Assembly: GCF_008704995.1 (NCBI RefSeq) | Contig: NZ_CP023747.1 | Coordinates: 124,001-188,000 of the forward strand | DNA: 64,000 bases | Direction of reading: 5' to 3' | Origin: Streptomyces nodosus | GTDB taxonomy: Bacteria; Actinomycetota; Actinomycetes; Streptomycetales; Streptomycetaceae | Shown here: positions 52,166-61,355 of the stretch, one piece after another | Layout: every line of letters starts with the position of its first letter | Numbering within the stretch: the stretch's first letter is position 1 | Program-made: the position numbers and the translations under genes | The notes under the pieces: generated by a model | Database searches by the model: none | Told to the model about the DNA's origin: nothing | What the model saw: only the letters and a program-made list of their open reading frames with translations

Positions 52166-52792
52166 ATGCAAGAGAGCTTGGAACAATCTGACGAGAGCAT
52201 CGGTCTCCGCAAGCTCGTGCTCTACCGTGAGGTCGTCTTCACCGAGGCGGGCGAGGCAGTCGTGCGGCCCGTGCAGCGAGCCAGCGTCGCTGCGGTCATA
52301 CGGAATCCATGGGTGGGCTCCGGCCCTTCGGCTGATCTGTCGATGGAGCAGGCTCGCATCGCTCCGGTACTCGCGCAGCTGCTGACCGACCGGCTCATCA
52401 CTTCCGTGGGCGGTGCGGACGAGATCGAAGCGTTCGGCAAGGCTGCCATCGTCGGTACGGCGGGCGAGATCGAGCACGCCGGGGCACTCATCCACACCCC
52501 GTACTTCGGGAACCTGGTGCGAGAGTTCCTCCAGGGCGAGTCCATCATCTGTTTCGCCGACACGCGTGCCGAGGCCGGAGAGACGCTGATCGTCCCCCTC
52601 TGGCACAAGACACATGCCGCAACGCGCAGTCACTACCAGACCATCAGCGCCCGCGTACCCGACGCGCCGCGTGCGGACGAGATCGTCGTCATCGCAGCCG
52701 CGTCGACGGGGCCACGACCGCACCCCCGTATCGGGGACCGCATGACCGACCCCGTTGTCACCACCGAAACTCTGGAGGTTGTTCCCTCATGA
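52166..52792 (+). CDS. DUF1185 (amino-acid-synthesis family) protein 1
   Basis: The 208-residue protein has REVVFTEAGEAVVRPVQRAS and AAVIRNPWVGSG, then AFGKAAIVGTAGEIEHAGAL with IHTPYFGN, HYQTISARVPDAPRADEIVV. This is the DUF1185 pattern (NPW, KAAIVG-x-x-GEIEH, DAP-x-x-DE). The enzymatic role of the family is not established. It is coupled to a second copy by an ATGA overlap. Confidence 0.8.
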   Translation: MQESLEQSDESIGLRKLVLYREVVFTEAGEAVVRPVQRASVAAVIRNPWVGSGPSADLSMEQARIAPVLAQLLTDRLITSVGGADEIEAFGKAAIVGTAGEIEHAGALIHTPYFGNLVREFLQGESIICFADTRAEAGETLIVPLWHKTHAATRSHYQTISARVPDAPRADEIVVIAAASTGPRPHPRIGDRMTDPVVTTETLEVVPS

Positions 52793-53340
52793 GCGTCCGT
52801 AAGATCGTGACCGTCGTCGAAGAGATCCGCACCGAGGGCGGCCGGGAGGTCAACCGCTCTGCCCGCGTTGCCGTCGTCGCAGCGGTGATTGAGAATCCCT
52901 GGGCCGGTCAGGGCTTCGTCGAGGACCTCAGCCCGGGCATCGACGCGCACGCCTCCGACCTCGGCGCGCTGCTGGCTCCGGCGGTCCTCGATGCCCTCGA
53001 TGCCCCCGCCGAGGCATACGGCAAGGCCGCCATCGTCGGCCTGGACGGCGAGATCGAGCATGGCTCGGCGCTGATCCACACCCTCAGGTTCGGCGACCAC
53101 TTCCGCAAGGCAGCCAATGCCACCACCTTGCTGCCGGCGGTCGAGAAGCGTGGGCCCGCGGGCGTGGCCTTCGACATCCCGTTGAAGCACATCACCGACG
53201 CCACCATCCGTTCGCACCACCAGACCGTCGAGGTCCGGATCAGCGACGCTCCGCACCCGAACGAGATCGTCATCGCGCTTGCCGCCGCCGCTCAGGGACG
53301 CCCCCAGCAGCGTCTGGCGCCGCTCTCGACCGAACAGTAG
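52789..53340 (+). CDS. DUF1185 (amino-acid-synthesis family) protein 2
   Basis: The 183-residue protein is a diverged paralogue of its upstream neighbour: AAVIENPWAGQGFVEDLSPG, AYGKAAIVGLDGEIEHGSAL with IHTLRFGDHF, HHQTVEVRISDAPHPNEIVI. ATGA overlap upstream and GTG directly after the TAG downstream show tight coupling. A heteromeric complex with protein 1 is plausible. Confidence 0.8.
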   Translation: MSVRKIVTVVEEIRTEGGREVNRSARVAVVAAVIENPWAGQGFVEDLSPGIDAHASDLGALLAPAVLDALDAPAEAYGKAAIVGLDGEIEHGSALIHTLRFGDHFRKAANATTLLPAVEKRGPAGVAFDIPLKHITDATIRSHHQTVEVRISDAPHPNEIVIALAAAAQGRPQQRLAPLSTEQ

Positions 53341-54078
53341 GTGCCCATGAGCAAGCCGACCGTGGTCCTGCTGCACGGCGTCGGCCTCGACCACTCCATG
53401 TGGGAGCCCACCGCCGCGCTCCTCGCCGGCCGCTTCACCGTGATCACCCCCGACCTGCCCGGCCACGGCATTCGCCCACCGGTGAGCGCCGAGGTGACAC
53501 TCGCAGACCTCGCCGACGGGGTGGTCGGTGAGATCCCGGCCGACTCACACCTGGTCGGGTTCTCACTGGGTGCGCTGGTCGCCCAGCACGTGGCGCTGCA
53601 CCGCCCCGAGTTGGTGGCCACGTTGACCTCGGTCAGCTCGGTGTGCGAGCGCACGGCCGAGGAACGGGCCCTGGTCCTCGACCGGCTGCGCACCGCGGAG
53701 GCCGACTTCATGACAAGCACGGCCGCATCCCTTCAGCGGTGGTACGCCGGCACGGACGTCGATCCGGTCTGGGTAACCCGCACCAAGGCCACCCTGCTGG
53801 CCAATGACCTCGGCTCGTTCCTCAACTGTTATCGCGTGTTCGCCACGGCGGATGCCGAACTCGGGCCGGACCTTGGCGCCATCGCCGTACGAGCACTGGC
53901 GGTGACGGGAGAGAGCGATCCTGGCTCCACCCCCGAGATGACCCATCGGCTCGCCGCGGCACTTCCAAACTGCCGTGCAGTGGTCGTCCCCCGGGCGCGT
54001 CACATGCTGCCCGTGGAGCGTCCCCAGGCGCTCGTCGACTCCCTCACCACCTTCCTTGGAGAGTGCTCCCATGTCTGA
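53341..54078 (+). CDS. Alpha/beta-hydrolase
   Basis: The 245-residue protein has TVVLLHGVGLDHSMWEPTAA, DLPGHGIRP, nucleophile motif GFSLGA (Ser) and late His in RARHMLPVERPQ. The GTG start directly abuts the preceding stop. The reaction may be hydrolysis of an enol-lactone or ring-fission product, by analogy with catabolic operons. The fold match is strong; the substrate is inferred. Confidence 0.87.
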   Translation: MPMSKPTVVLLHGVGLDHSMWEPTAALLAGRFTVITPDLPGHGIRPPVSAEVTLADLADGVVGEIPADSHLVGFSLGALVAQHVALHRPELVATLTSVSSVCERTAEERALVLDRLRTAEADFMTSTAASLQRWYAGTDVDPVWVTRTKATLLANDLGSFLNCYRVFATADAELGPDLGAIAVRALAVTGESDPGSTPEMTHRLAAALPNCRAVVVPRARHMLPVERPQALVDSLTTFLGECSHV

Positions 54079-55558
54079 CCTCCCCACACTGCAGCACTTC
54101 ATCGGGGGCGCGCGGATGGAGCCCGCGTCGGGCGAGTACTTCCAGAGCACCAACCCTGCCACGCGCGAGGTCCTCTATCGGGCAGCGCGTGGAGGCGCCG
54201 CCGACATCGAGCGAGCGGTCGTCTCTGCGAAGAAGACCTTTGAGGACCCGCGCTGGCGCGACCTCAGCCAGACGCGGCGGGGCCACCTGCTGCGCCGCCT
54301 CGGTGACCTGATCGCCGAGAACGCCGAAGACCTCGCCCGCATGGAGACGCAGGACAACGGCAAGCTGCTGCGTGAGATGCGGGGGCAGCTGGCCACCTTG
54401 CCGGAGTACTACCACTACTACGCAGGACTCGCCGACAAGATCCACGGCGACGTCATCCCCACCTCCGACCGCCAGGTGCTGAACTACACGGCCCGGGAAC
54501 CGCTGGGAGTCGTCGGAGCCATCACGCCCTGGAACTCCCCGCTGACGCTGACCAGCAGCAAGCTGGCCCCTGCGCTCTGCGCCGGCAACACCGTCGTGAT
54601 CAAGCCCTCCGAACACACCTCGGCCAGCGTCCTCAAGCTCGCCGAGCTGGCGCTGGAGGCAGGGTTCCCGCCAGGGGCGGTGAACGTCGTCACCGGATTC
54701 GGGGCCGAAGCCGGACAGGCCCTGGTCGACCACCACGACCTGGCGAAGATCTCCTTCACCGGCAGCACCCGCACCGGCGCCCGCATCGCCGTGGCGACCG
54801 CGAGCCGGTTCATCGGCTCCACACTCGAACTCGGTGGTAAATCCCCCAACATCGTGTTCGAGGATGCGAACATCCCGAACGCAGCGATGGGAGTCGTCGC
54901 CGGCATCTTCGCCGCCGCCGGACAGACCTGTATCGCAGGCAGCCGCGTCTTCGCCCACCGGTCGGTCTACGACGAGCTGCTCGAGCGCGTCGCCGAACGC
55001 GCCAAGACCATCCGTATCGGCGACCCCCTGGACGAGCAGACCGAACTCGGCCCGCTGGCCTTCGCCGACCAGCGCGACAAGGTGGCCGGATATGTCGATC
55101 TCGGACGCAGCGAAGGCGCCCGGGTGCTGACCGGTGGACACTCCACCGACGGCGGACTCGGCGGCTACTTCTACGAGCCCACCATCCTCGTGGACGTCGA
55201 CAACAGCATGCGCGTCGTACGTGAGGAAATCTTCGGCCCCGTCCTGGCCGTCATGCCGTTCGACACCGAGGACGAGGTCGTACGCCTGGCCAACGACACC
55301 GACTACGGACTCGCAGCCGGCGTCTGGACGACGAACCTCGCCCGGGCGCACCGCATGGCGGCACGCCTCGACGCCGGGACCGTCTGGGTCAACACCTACC
55401 GGGCCATGTCCCCCATGTCCCCCCGGCAGGGCTTCAAGACCAGCGGCGTCGGCGTCGAGCACGGCACCGAATCCATCAAGGAGTACACCCGGCTCAAGAG
55501 CGTGTGGATCAACACGAGCGAGGAGCCCGTGACCGACCCGTTCATCATGCGGAGCTGA
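54071..55558 (+). CDS. Aldehyde dehydrogenase
   Basis: The 495-residue ALDH has APCN-type PWNSPL, KPSEHT, FTGSTRTG, general base Glu in LELGGKSPN, nucleophile in GQTCIAGSR and EEIFGPV. It oxidises a semialdehyde intermediate with NAD(P)+. ATG 54071 overlaps the hydrolase 3' end by 8 bp, so translation is coupled. Confidence 0.93.
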   Translation: MSDLPTLQHFIGGARMEPASGEYFQSTNPATREVLYRAARGGAADIERAVVSAKKTFEDPRWRDLSQTRRGHLLRRLGDLIAENAEDLARMETQDNGKLLREMRGQLATLPEYYHYYAGLADKIHGDVIPTSDRQVLNYTAREPLGVVGAITPWNSPLTLTSSKLAPALCAGNTVVIKPSEHTSASVLKLAELALEAGFPPGAVNVVTGFGAEAGQALVDHHDLAKISFTGSTRTGARIAVATASRFIGSTLELGGKSPNIVFEDANIPNAAMGVVAGIFAAAGQTCIAGSRVFAHRSVYDELLERVAERAKTIRIGDPLDEQTELGPLAFADQRDKVAGYVDLGRSEGARVLTGGHSTDGGLGGYFYEPTILVDVDNSMRVVREEIFGPVLAVMPFDTEDEVVRLANDTDYGLAAGVWTTNLARAHRMAARLDAGTVWVNTYRAMSPMSPRQGFKTSGVGVEHGTESIKEYTRLKSVWINTSEEPVTDPFIMRS

Positions 55559-55559
55559 C

Positions 55560-55844
55560 ATGCCACAGGTTGCCATCACCCTCGCCGAAGGCCGCACCCC
55601 GGCCCAGATCCGGGACTTGCTGCACGAAGTGCACGCCGCGGTCCTCCGCACCACGAACACCCGGCCCGAATACATCCGTGTCGTCGTCTCCGAGGTTCCC
55701 CGCTCGCACTGGGCCACCGGCGACGTCACCCTCACCGAGATGGACGCCGCCGGCACGGGACAGTCCGGCGCGACCACCGATGAGCGCAGCGACCAGGACA
55801 ACACCCGACACCTGGTCACCCGAGCAGACGAGGAGCAGTCATGA
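55560..55844 (+). CDS. 4-oxalocrotonate-tautomerase-like protein
   Basis: The 94-residue protein has Pro directly after the initiator Met (MPQVAITLAEGRTPAQIRDL), the catalytic N-terminal Pro of the tautomerase superfamily, and YIRVVVSEVPRSHWATGD. An acidic C-terminal tail follows. It would ketonise an enol intermediate. It is coupled by ATGA to the monooxygenase. Confidence 0.87.
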   Translation: MPQVAITLAEGRTPAQIRDLLHEVHAAVLRTTNTRPEYIRVVVSEVPRSHWATGDVTLTEMDAAGTGQSGATTDERSDQDNTRHLVTRADEEQS

Positions 55845-56884
55845 GGTTTTCGTTGTTCGTGCACATGGAGCGCTGGGACGAGGAGGTCAGCCACCGCCAG
55901 CTCTTCGAGAATCTCACCGAGCTGGCCCTGATGGCCGAAGCCGGCGGGTTCGGCACCGTGTGGATCGGCGAGCACCACGCGATGGAGTACACCATCTCTC
56001 CCAGCCCGATGCCGCTGCTCGCCCACCTGGCCGCGAAGACCTCGACCGTCCGCCTCGGCGCCGGGACCATCATCGCGCCCTTCTGGAACCCGATCCGAGC
56101 CGCCGGTGAATGCGCGCTGCTCGACGTCATCAGTAACGGCCGGATGGAGGTGGGGCTCGCCAGGGGCGCCTACCAGTTCGAGTTCGACCGGCTGGCGGGC
56201 GGGCTGTCGGCTCGCGACGGCGGGAAGCACCTGCGTGAGCTTGTGCCCGCCGTCCGGGCGCTCTGGCAGGGGGACTACGCCCACGACGGCGAGATCTGGC
56301 AGTTCCCGACGTCGACCAGCGTGCCCAAGCCGGTACAGCAGCCCACCCCACCCATGTGGATCGCCGCCCGCGACCCCGATTCCCACGACTTCGCCGTCGC
56401 TCAGGGCTGTAACGTCATGGTCACCCCGCTGATGAAGGGAGACGAGGAAGTCGTCGATCTCAAGCGGAAGTTCGACACCGCGGTGGCCAACCACCCCGAG
56501 GTGCCGCGTCCCGAGCTGATGGTGCTGCGGCACACCCACGTCCACTCCCCCGACGAGCCCGACGGGTGGAGGCCGGCCGCGGAGGCAATCGGCCGGTTCT
56601 ACCGGACCTTCGACGCCTGGTTCGGCAACAAGACCACCCCGCAGAACGGGTTCCTCGCCCCCAGCCCGGAGTCGAAGTTCGAAGACCGCCCCGAGTTCCA
56701 ACCGGAGTCGTTGCACAAGACAGCGATGATCGGCACCCCTGTCGAAATCATCGAACGGCTGCGCACCTACGAGGAACTCGGCGTCGACGAGTACAGCTTC
56801 TGGATCGACACCAGCCTGCCGCACGCGGAGAAGCGCCAGTCGTTGGAGCTGTTCATCAAGGAAGTCGTCCCGGCGTTCCGGTAA
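55841..56884 (+). CDS. Luciferase-like flavin-dependent monooxygenase (LLM family)
   Basis: The 347-residue TIM-barrel protein has MRFSLFVHMERW, GFGTVWIGEHHAMEYTISPS, RLGAGTIIAPFWNPIRAAGE, GRMEVGLARGAYQFEF and late IGTPVEIIERLRTYEELGVD. It uses reduced FMN delivered by the flavin reductase at 50745 to oxidise a small substrate. The RutA-like function (ring-opening of pyrimidines) is suggested by the neighbours only. Confidence 0.9.
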   Translation: MRFSLFVHMERWDEEVSHRQLFENLTELALMAEAGGFGTVWIGEHHAMEYTISPSPMPLLAHLAAKTSTVRLGAGTIIAPFWNPIRAAGECALLDVISNGRMEVGLARGAYQFEFDRLAGGLSARDGGKHLRELVPAVRALWQGDYAHDGEIWQFPTSTSVPKPVQQPTPPMWIAARDPDSHDFAVAQGCNVMVTPLMKGDEEVVDLKRKFDTAVANHPEVPRPELMVLRHTHVHSPDEPDGWRPAAEAIGRFYRTFDAWFGNKTTPQNGFLAPSPESKFEDRPEFQPESLHKTAMIGTPVEIIERLRTYEELGVDEYSFWIDTSLPHAEKRQSLELFIKEVVPAFR

Positions 56885-57321
56885 GTCGATACCCCGTGTC
56901 GGAGCCGCGGCCCAGGAAGGCCGTCCAACAATGAGGCGCACGCTCTCAGTTCACCAGAGAGTGCACTGCAGCTCGTTCGACCTTGCCCCGGCCCGCCTCC
57001 TGGATGCGGGCGACCTCGGTCACAAAGGTGGCGAGGCCCCGTTTCCACATGGCCAACGAGTTCGCCCTCCGGCCTGAACAAGGCCACTTCCGCGCACACC
57101 TGACGAACGGGTCGTGCACCCGGCTCAAGATGAAGATCGTGAGCGGCTCCAGGCGTTCCAGCCCCGCTCACCGGCTGGGTCGTCACCAGCCGCCACCCCT
57201 CCCGCTGGTCTGCAGCATCGGTTTCATCCGGCATCTCACGCCCCCGACATGGTGAGAGCCCCGCAGTCGCCCCCCACCACCCACTGAAGCAGCCTCCTTC
57301 CTCGGTCTCCAGGAGCACGCC
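56885..57321. other. No gene recognised
   Basis: The 437-bp gap lies between the monooxygenase and the permease. Short Arg-rich frames occur on both strands but none with a start and family match. AGGAGCAC at 57311-57318 is the ribosome binding site region of the permease. Confidence 0.45.
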
Positions 57322-58761
57322 ATGACCCACGACGCCTCGGCGCCGGTGTACGGCAGCGCGATAGCAAAAGTCGAACCCTTCGGGGTCGACCACATCCCCG
57401 ACAGCGAGCGGCATGGCAAGCCCAGTTCGCAGTTCTTCGTCTGGTTCGCCGCCGGCTTGAACTTTCCCATCATCATGCTCGGTTTCAGTGCGGCCTGGTT
57501 CGGACTGAGCTTCCCGGCCGCTGTCACCGCCATCGTCATCGGAGCGGCCCTGGGCTCCCTGCTCATGGCCGTGATGTCCCGGATGGGCGTACGGCTCGGT
57601 GTGCCGCAGCAGATCCAGGCCCGCGGACCGCTCGGCTTCTTCGGCAACTTCCTGCCTGTCGCCTACATCAACGTCTTCGCCGGCATCGGCTGGGCGTCCG
57701 TGACCGTCATCCTCGGCGGCAAGGCGTTCGCGGGACTGACCCACCTGCCGTTCTGGCTGTGCGCAGGGGTGCTGACACTGGTCGAGATGGTCGTCGCGGT
57801 CTTCGGCTACAACATGATCAACTTCCTGCAGAAGGCGCTGACGTACGTCCTGACGCCCCTGTTCGCGCTGATCACCGTGGTAGCCGCCGTGCGCGGCGGA
57901 AGCGTCTTCCACGCCAACCCCCATGCACAGGGGTACATCGGCTCCACCGGCGGCCTGGTCACCTTCGGCGCCTGGTTCCTGTCCTTCCTGGTGGCCTGGG
58001 CGCCCTTCGCCTCGGACTACTCCCGCTACCTGCCGGACACCCCCGAAGTCGTCACGCGCACCGCCTGGTACACCGGCCTCGGCAATTTCGTCACCATCTG
58101 CTGGCTCGGCATCCTGGGCGTGGTCGTCGGCGGCAGCGCGACCAGTTCCGACTCGATCACCGCCCTGCACCAGCTCGCCGGCCCCTTCGCTCTTCCCGCC
58201 CTGCTCGCGGTCGGCCTCTCGGCACTGGCACAGAACTTCCTCAACGTCTACGGCGGCGCCATCTCCATCCAGACCCTGAAGGTGCCCGTCACCCGCGCCC
58301 AGGCCGTCATCGGCATCTGCGTCCTGGCATACGCCCTCAGCCTGTGGGGCGAGTCCGGCACCGAGGCCAAGTTCAAGGTCTTCCTCAACCTCACCGCGTA
58401 CTTCATCGCCCCGTTCGTCGCCGTGCTGCTGCTCGACTACTACCTGGGCGGCCGCTCCGACCCGAGCCGCATCCCCGAACTCTACGATCGCTCACGCGTA
58501 CTGGACTGGGGCTTCGTCGCGTGGGCGGGCGGGGTCGCGGCCTCCGTGCCGTTCTGGCAGTCCGACTTCTACACCGGACCGTTCTCGGTGGCCCATCCGG
58601 GCGCCGGCGACCTCAGCATGTTCGTCGCAACCGGAGCAGGCGCGGTCCTGTACTTGCTGACCTACCGGCTCAAACCGCTCTGGATGAGGGACGCGGGCGA
58701 AACACGCCACTCTTCAGGCGAACCCGATCGCTCCAGGGCGGTGGCTTCGCACCATCGGTGA
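57322..58761 (+). CDS. NCS1-type purine/cytosine permease (CodB-like)
   Basis: The 479-residue protein has twelve or so TM helices. VEPFGVDHIPDSERHGKPSS is a standard N-terminal cytoplasmic tail, then FPIIMLGFSAAW, VRLGVPQQIQARGPLGFFGN, DYSRYLP and FLNVYGGAISIQTL. NCS1 carriers import nucleobases, hydantoins and related N-heterocycles by proton or sodium symport. Its place next to oxidising enzymes implies the cluster's substrate is a nucleobase-like ring. Confidence 0.92.
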   Translation: MTHDASAPVYGSAIAKVEPFGVDHIPDSERHGKPSSQFFVWFAAGLNFPIIMLGFSAAWFGLSFPAAVTAIVIGAALGSLLMAVMSRMGVRLGVPQQIQARGPLGFFGNFLPVAYINVFAGIGWASVTVILGGKAFAGLTHLPFWLCAGVLTLVEMVVAVFGYNMINFLQKALTYVLTPLFALITVVAAVRGGSVFHANPHAQGYIGSTGGLVTFGAWFLSFLVAWAPFASDYSRYLPDTPEVVTRTAWYTGLGNFVTICWLGILGVVVGGSATSSDSITALHQLAGPFALPALLAVGLSALAQNFLNVYGGAISIQTLKVPVTRAQAVIGICVLAYALSLWGESGTEAKFKVFLNLTAYFIAPFVAVLLLDYYLGGRSDPSRIPELYDRSRVLDWGFVAWAGGVAASVPFWQSDFYTGPFSVAHPGAGDLSMFVATGAGAVLYLLTYRLKPLWMRDAGETRHSSGEPDRSRAVASHHR

Positions 58762-58816
58762 CGCGCTGCACATCGCGGGATCCCGGCACCTGAACAGAGA
58801 CTTGAGGAGGCGGTAC

Positions 58817-59419
58817 ATGGCCATGGCCACCGATGCCGGACACGAGCACATACTGCGTGATAGCGCGCCTGAGTCAGGAGGCCGCGAGGCCGGCGCGCCC
58901 TGGCTGGTCGTCATCGACATGCAGGTGGCCTTCGCCGACCCAGGCAGTGCCTGGGCGGTGCCGCGCTACTCGGAGATCGAGCCCGTCGTCAAGCGGCTGT
59001 GCGACGGCTTCGAGGGGCGGGTCGTCGTCACCCGCTTCGTGCCCGACCCAGCCGAACCTGGCCAGTGGGCCCGCTACTACGCTCGGTGGCCCACCATGCG
59101 AGCTCCCGCCGACGATCCACTGTGGGACGTGACGTTCCCCGTCCCCGACAGCACCCCCGTGGTTTCGCTCCCCACCTTCGGTAAGTGGGGAGGCGAGCTG
59201 GACCGTATCACCGACGGTGCCCCGCTGGTGATGTGTGGAGTTGCCACGGATTGCTGCGTCCTGGCCACCGTGCTGGCCGCAGCGGACGCCGGTCGGGAAG
59301 TCACCGTTGTCGCCGACGCCTGTGCGGGCGTCGGCGACGACTACCACGAGGAAACCCTGCATGTACTCGGGCTCCTCTCCCCCATGGTCGAGGTCCGCAT
59401 GGCCGGGGAACTCGGGTGA
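58817..59419 (+). CDS. Isochorismatase-family cysteine hydrolase (RutB-like)
   Basis: The 200-residue protein has catalytic triad Asp in WLVVIDMQVAFADP, Lys in TFGKWGGEL and nucleophile Cys in GVATDCCVLATVLAA. GAGGAGG is 6 nt upstream of ATG 58817. The fold includes RutB (peroxyureidoacrylate amidohydrolase) and N-carbamoylsarcosine amidase types, so cleavage of a ureido or amide bond is expected. Confidence 0.9.
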   Translation: MAMATDAGHEHILRDSAPESGGREAGAPWLVVIDMQVAFADPGSAWAVPRYSEIEPVVKRLCDGFEGRVVVTRFVPDPAEPGQWARYYARWPTMRAPADDPLWDVTFPVPDSTPVVSLPTFGKWGGELDRITDGAPLVMCGVATDCCVLATVLAAADAGREVTVVADACAGVGDDYHEETLHVLGLLSPMVEVRMAGELG

Positions 59420-59882
59420 GAGGGCTTTCACGGACGTCGCCGAGCGACGCGATCGCGGTGATGAACCTTCGAGCTTGCTCGGCCTGGGATGAGGTGCTCG
59501 CCGAGGGCGCCGAGCGGGGACTCGCGGCCAGCCGCCTTTCGCCGTGCCCGTCACCGGAGGTACTTGTTGGTCCAATCGTCCGTGGTGACCCCAGTTCCCT
59601 TACGAAATCGGAGGTCTTTCTCCATGCCTCCACTTTCATGTCCATGGTGATCGGGGCGACGGCCGGCGGGATCCCGATGCCCAACACCCCGATGACGACA
59701 GCGGCTTCGCCCCGGCAGGCTGGTGAGCCCACCAGGGCGGCAGGCCACCCCGACGCAATCCGGCTGCTGATCACCACCGACTCCGGAGGAGCGAACCCCG
59801 CCTGTTCTCCGGCATCACCCAGAGCCTGCGCCGACGGCCCGCCGGCGCGGCTTCTGACGCGGAGACGCCGCGGAGGCCGACG
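59420..59882. other. No gene recognised
   Basis: The 463-bp gap contains short overlapping frames on both strands but no family match. A possible minus-strand ORF ends GVTTDDWTNKYLR, but it lacks a start context. Confidence 0.4.
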
Positions 59883-61001
59883 TCAAGGAGCGCTTGTGCT
59901 CGTACCCGTGCCGCCGGACGCGTCCGGCAGGCGGGTGACGGCCATCAGGGCGGCATCGTCGTCCAGGCGTCCTTCGGTGTGCCGGGTCAGATCGGCGAGG
60001 AGAGCGTCCAGGATCGCACCGGGGTCCGTCGAGAGGGGACGGGACAGGACCGGCACGGGATCGTAGAAGGCGCCGTGGCGGTCGCGTGCCTCCACCAGGC
60101 CGTCGGTGAACAGCACCAGGGTCGCGTCGTGCGGCAGGGTGTACCGATCGACCGGTACCCGGGTGCGGCCCAGGTCGCCCAGACCCAGGGGCAGCGACGG
60201 GGCGGACGGCTCCAGCGGGCTCGCGCGGCCCCGGTGAACCAGGAGCGGCGCCGGATGTCCCAGATTGATCACGTATATGGCGGAGCCGTCGTCGGGGACG
60301 TCGATGAGGACGGCGGTGGCGAAGGACTCAGGGCCGTACTCCTCCTCGGCACCCGCCCACTGCATGAGCTCCTCCAGACGGTCGACCACGCCCGTCAGAT
60401 CGGGGATGTGAGCCGCGGCCTCGTAGAAGGCGCCGAGCAGCCTGTTGACGGTTCGGACCGCGCCCAGTCCCTTCCCTCGCACATCGGCGATCATCATCCG
60501 CACACTGCCGGGTGTGGCATGGACGGCGTAGAGGTCACCACCGATGGCCGCCTCCTCGGCGGCGGCCCGGTACCGGGAGGCCACGGCCAGCGGACCGACC
60601 CGGGCGGGCGGGGCGGGGAGCACCGCCCGCTGGACGGCCTCAGCCACCTCGCGGGCGTCCTTCAACTGCTTCCGGTCTTTGGCCATCACCCGGTTGAGGA
60701 TCGCGGCCAGCACGGTCAGGACCACGACGCTCGAGGACCGGACGAGGTGTTCGGTGGCGGTGACGTTCTCCTCCGTGTACGCCAGGGCCATCCCGACCGC
60801 TTCGGTCACCACGCCGGCGGCGATCGTGCCCGACAGTGAGTACACGGGGGCTGCCAGCACGGGAACGGCCGCCAGCAGCGGAAACACACTGAAGCTCGGC
60901 GGGGTGAGTACGGCGATGACGATGGCGACGAGGAGCACCGCGACAGGCAGGAGACGAGGCCATCGACTCCAGCGGACCAGAGATGTGCGGTCGCCTGTCA
61001 T
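59883..61001 (-). CDS. Membrane-anchored PP2C/SpoIIE-type phosphatase
   Basis: The 372-residue protein has TM helices at about 15-110, then a coil (DRKQLKDAREVAEAVQRAVL) and a SpoIIE domain: AIGGDLYAVHATPG, MMIADVRGKGLGAVRTVN, ATAVLIDV, NLGHPAPLL, DATLVLFTDGLVEARD and DDDAALMAV. Metal-binding Asp residues are present. ATG 61001 is chosen over the TTG at 61004. The layout resembles the enzyme at 27559-28752, although the two are only distantly similar. Confidence 0.9.
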   Translation of the reverse strand: MTGDRTSLVRWSRWPRLLPVAVLLVAIVIAVLTPPSFSVFPLLAAVPVLAAPVYSLSGTIAAGVVTEAVGMALAYTEENVTATEHLVRSSSVVVLTVLAAILNRVMAKDRKQLKDAREVAEAVQRAVLPAPPARVGPLAVASRYRAAAEEAAIGGDLYAVHATPGSVRMMIADVRGKGLGAVRTVNRLLGAFYEAAAHIPDLTGVVDRLEELMQWAGAEEEYGPESFATAVLIDVPDDGSAIYVINLGHPAPLLVHRGRASPLEPSAPSLPLGLGDLGRTRVPVDRYTLPHDATLVLFTDGLVEARDRHGAFYDPVPVLSRPLSTDPGAILDALLADLTRHTEGRLDDDAALMAVTRLPDASGGTGTSTSAP

Positions 61002-61355
61002 CAACGTGCTGTCCCTGTGCTCCTGGGCGGATCGTCATCGAGTCCCAGTCTCCGACGTGCCTCGCGTCACAGCGACAGGACCTGCGCACCCGGCGCCGAC
61101 GGCTGTGGTCGGCGACCACCGTCGCGCGGTACGGGCGGCGCACGTCGAGCCGGCAGCCGGCCACCACCATGCGGACCGTGGGCCGAGGCCCGATGCCGCG
61201 CTCGACGTCATCCCTGCCGGGCCGTCGCCCGGTCCGACGCGGACGACATGGGCTTCGCGGCTGGATCGGCCGAGCCGGGCCGCGGTACCCCGGCCCGAAG
61301 GCCGATTGTGGTGATATCCGCCCGTCGCGTACGGTCGGCGAGGAGGAGGTTCCCA
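61002..61355. other. Divergent promoter region without a gene
   Basis: The 354-bp gap lies between the phosphatase (minus) and the AsnC regulator (plus). No gene is credible. AGGAGGAGG at 61341-61349 decides TTG 61356 as the start of the regulator. Confidence 0.5.

Noticed and set aside
54044..56941. 965-codon minus-strand ORF across the aldehyde dehydrogenase, tautomerase and monooxygenase genes
   Set aside because: Antisense shadow over three genes with clear catalytic motifs; the translation is low-complexity.
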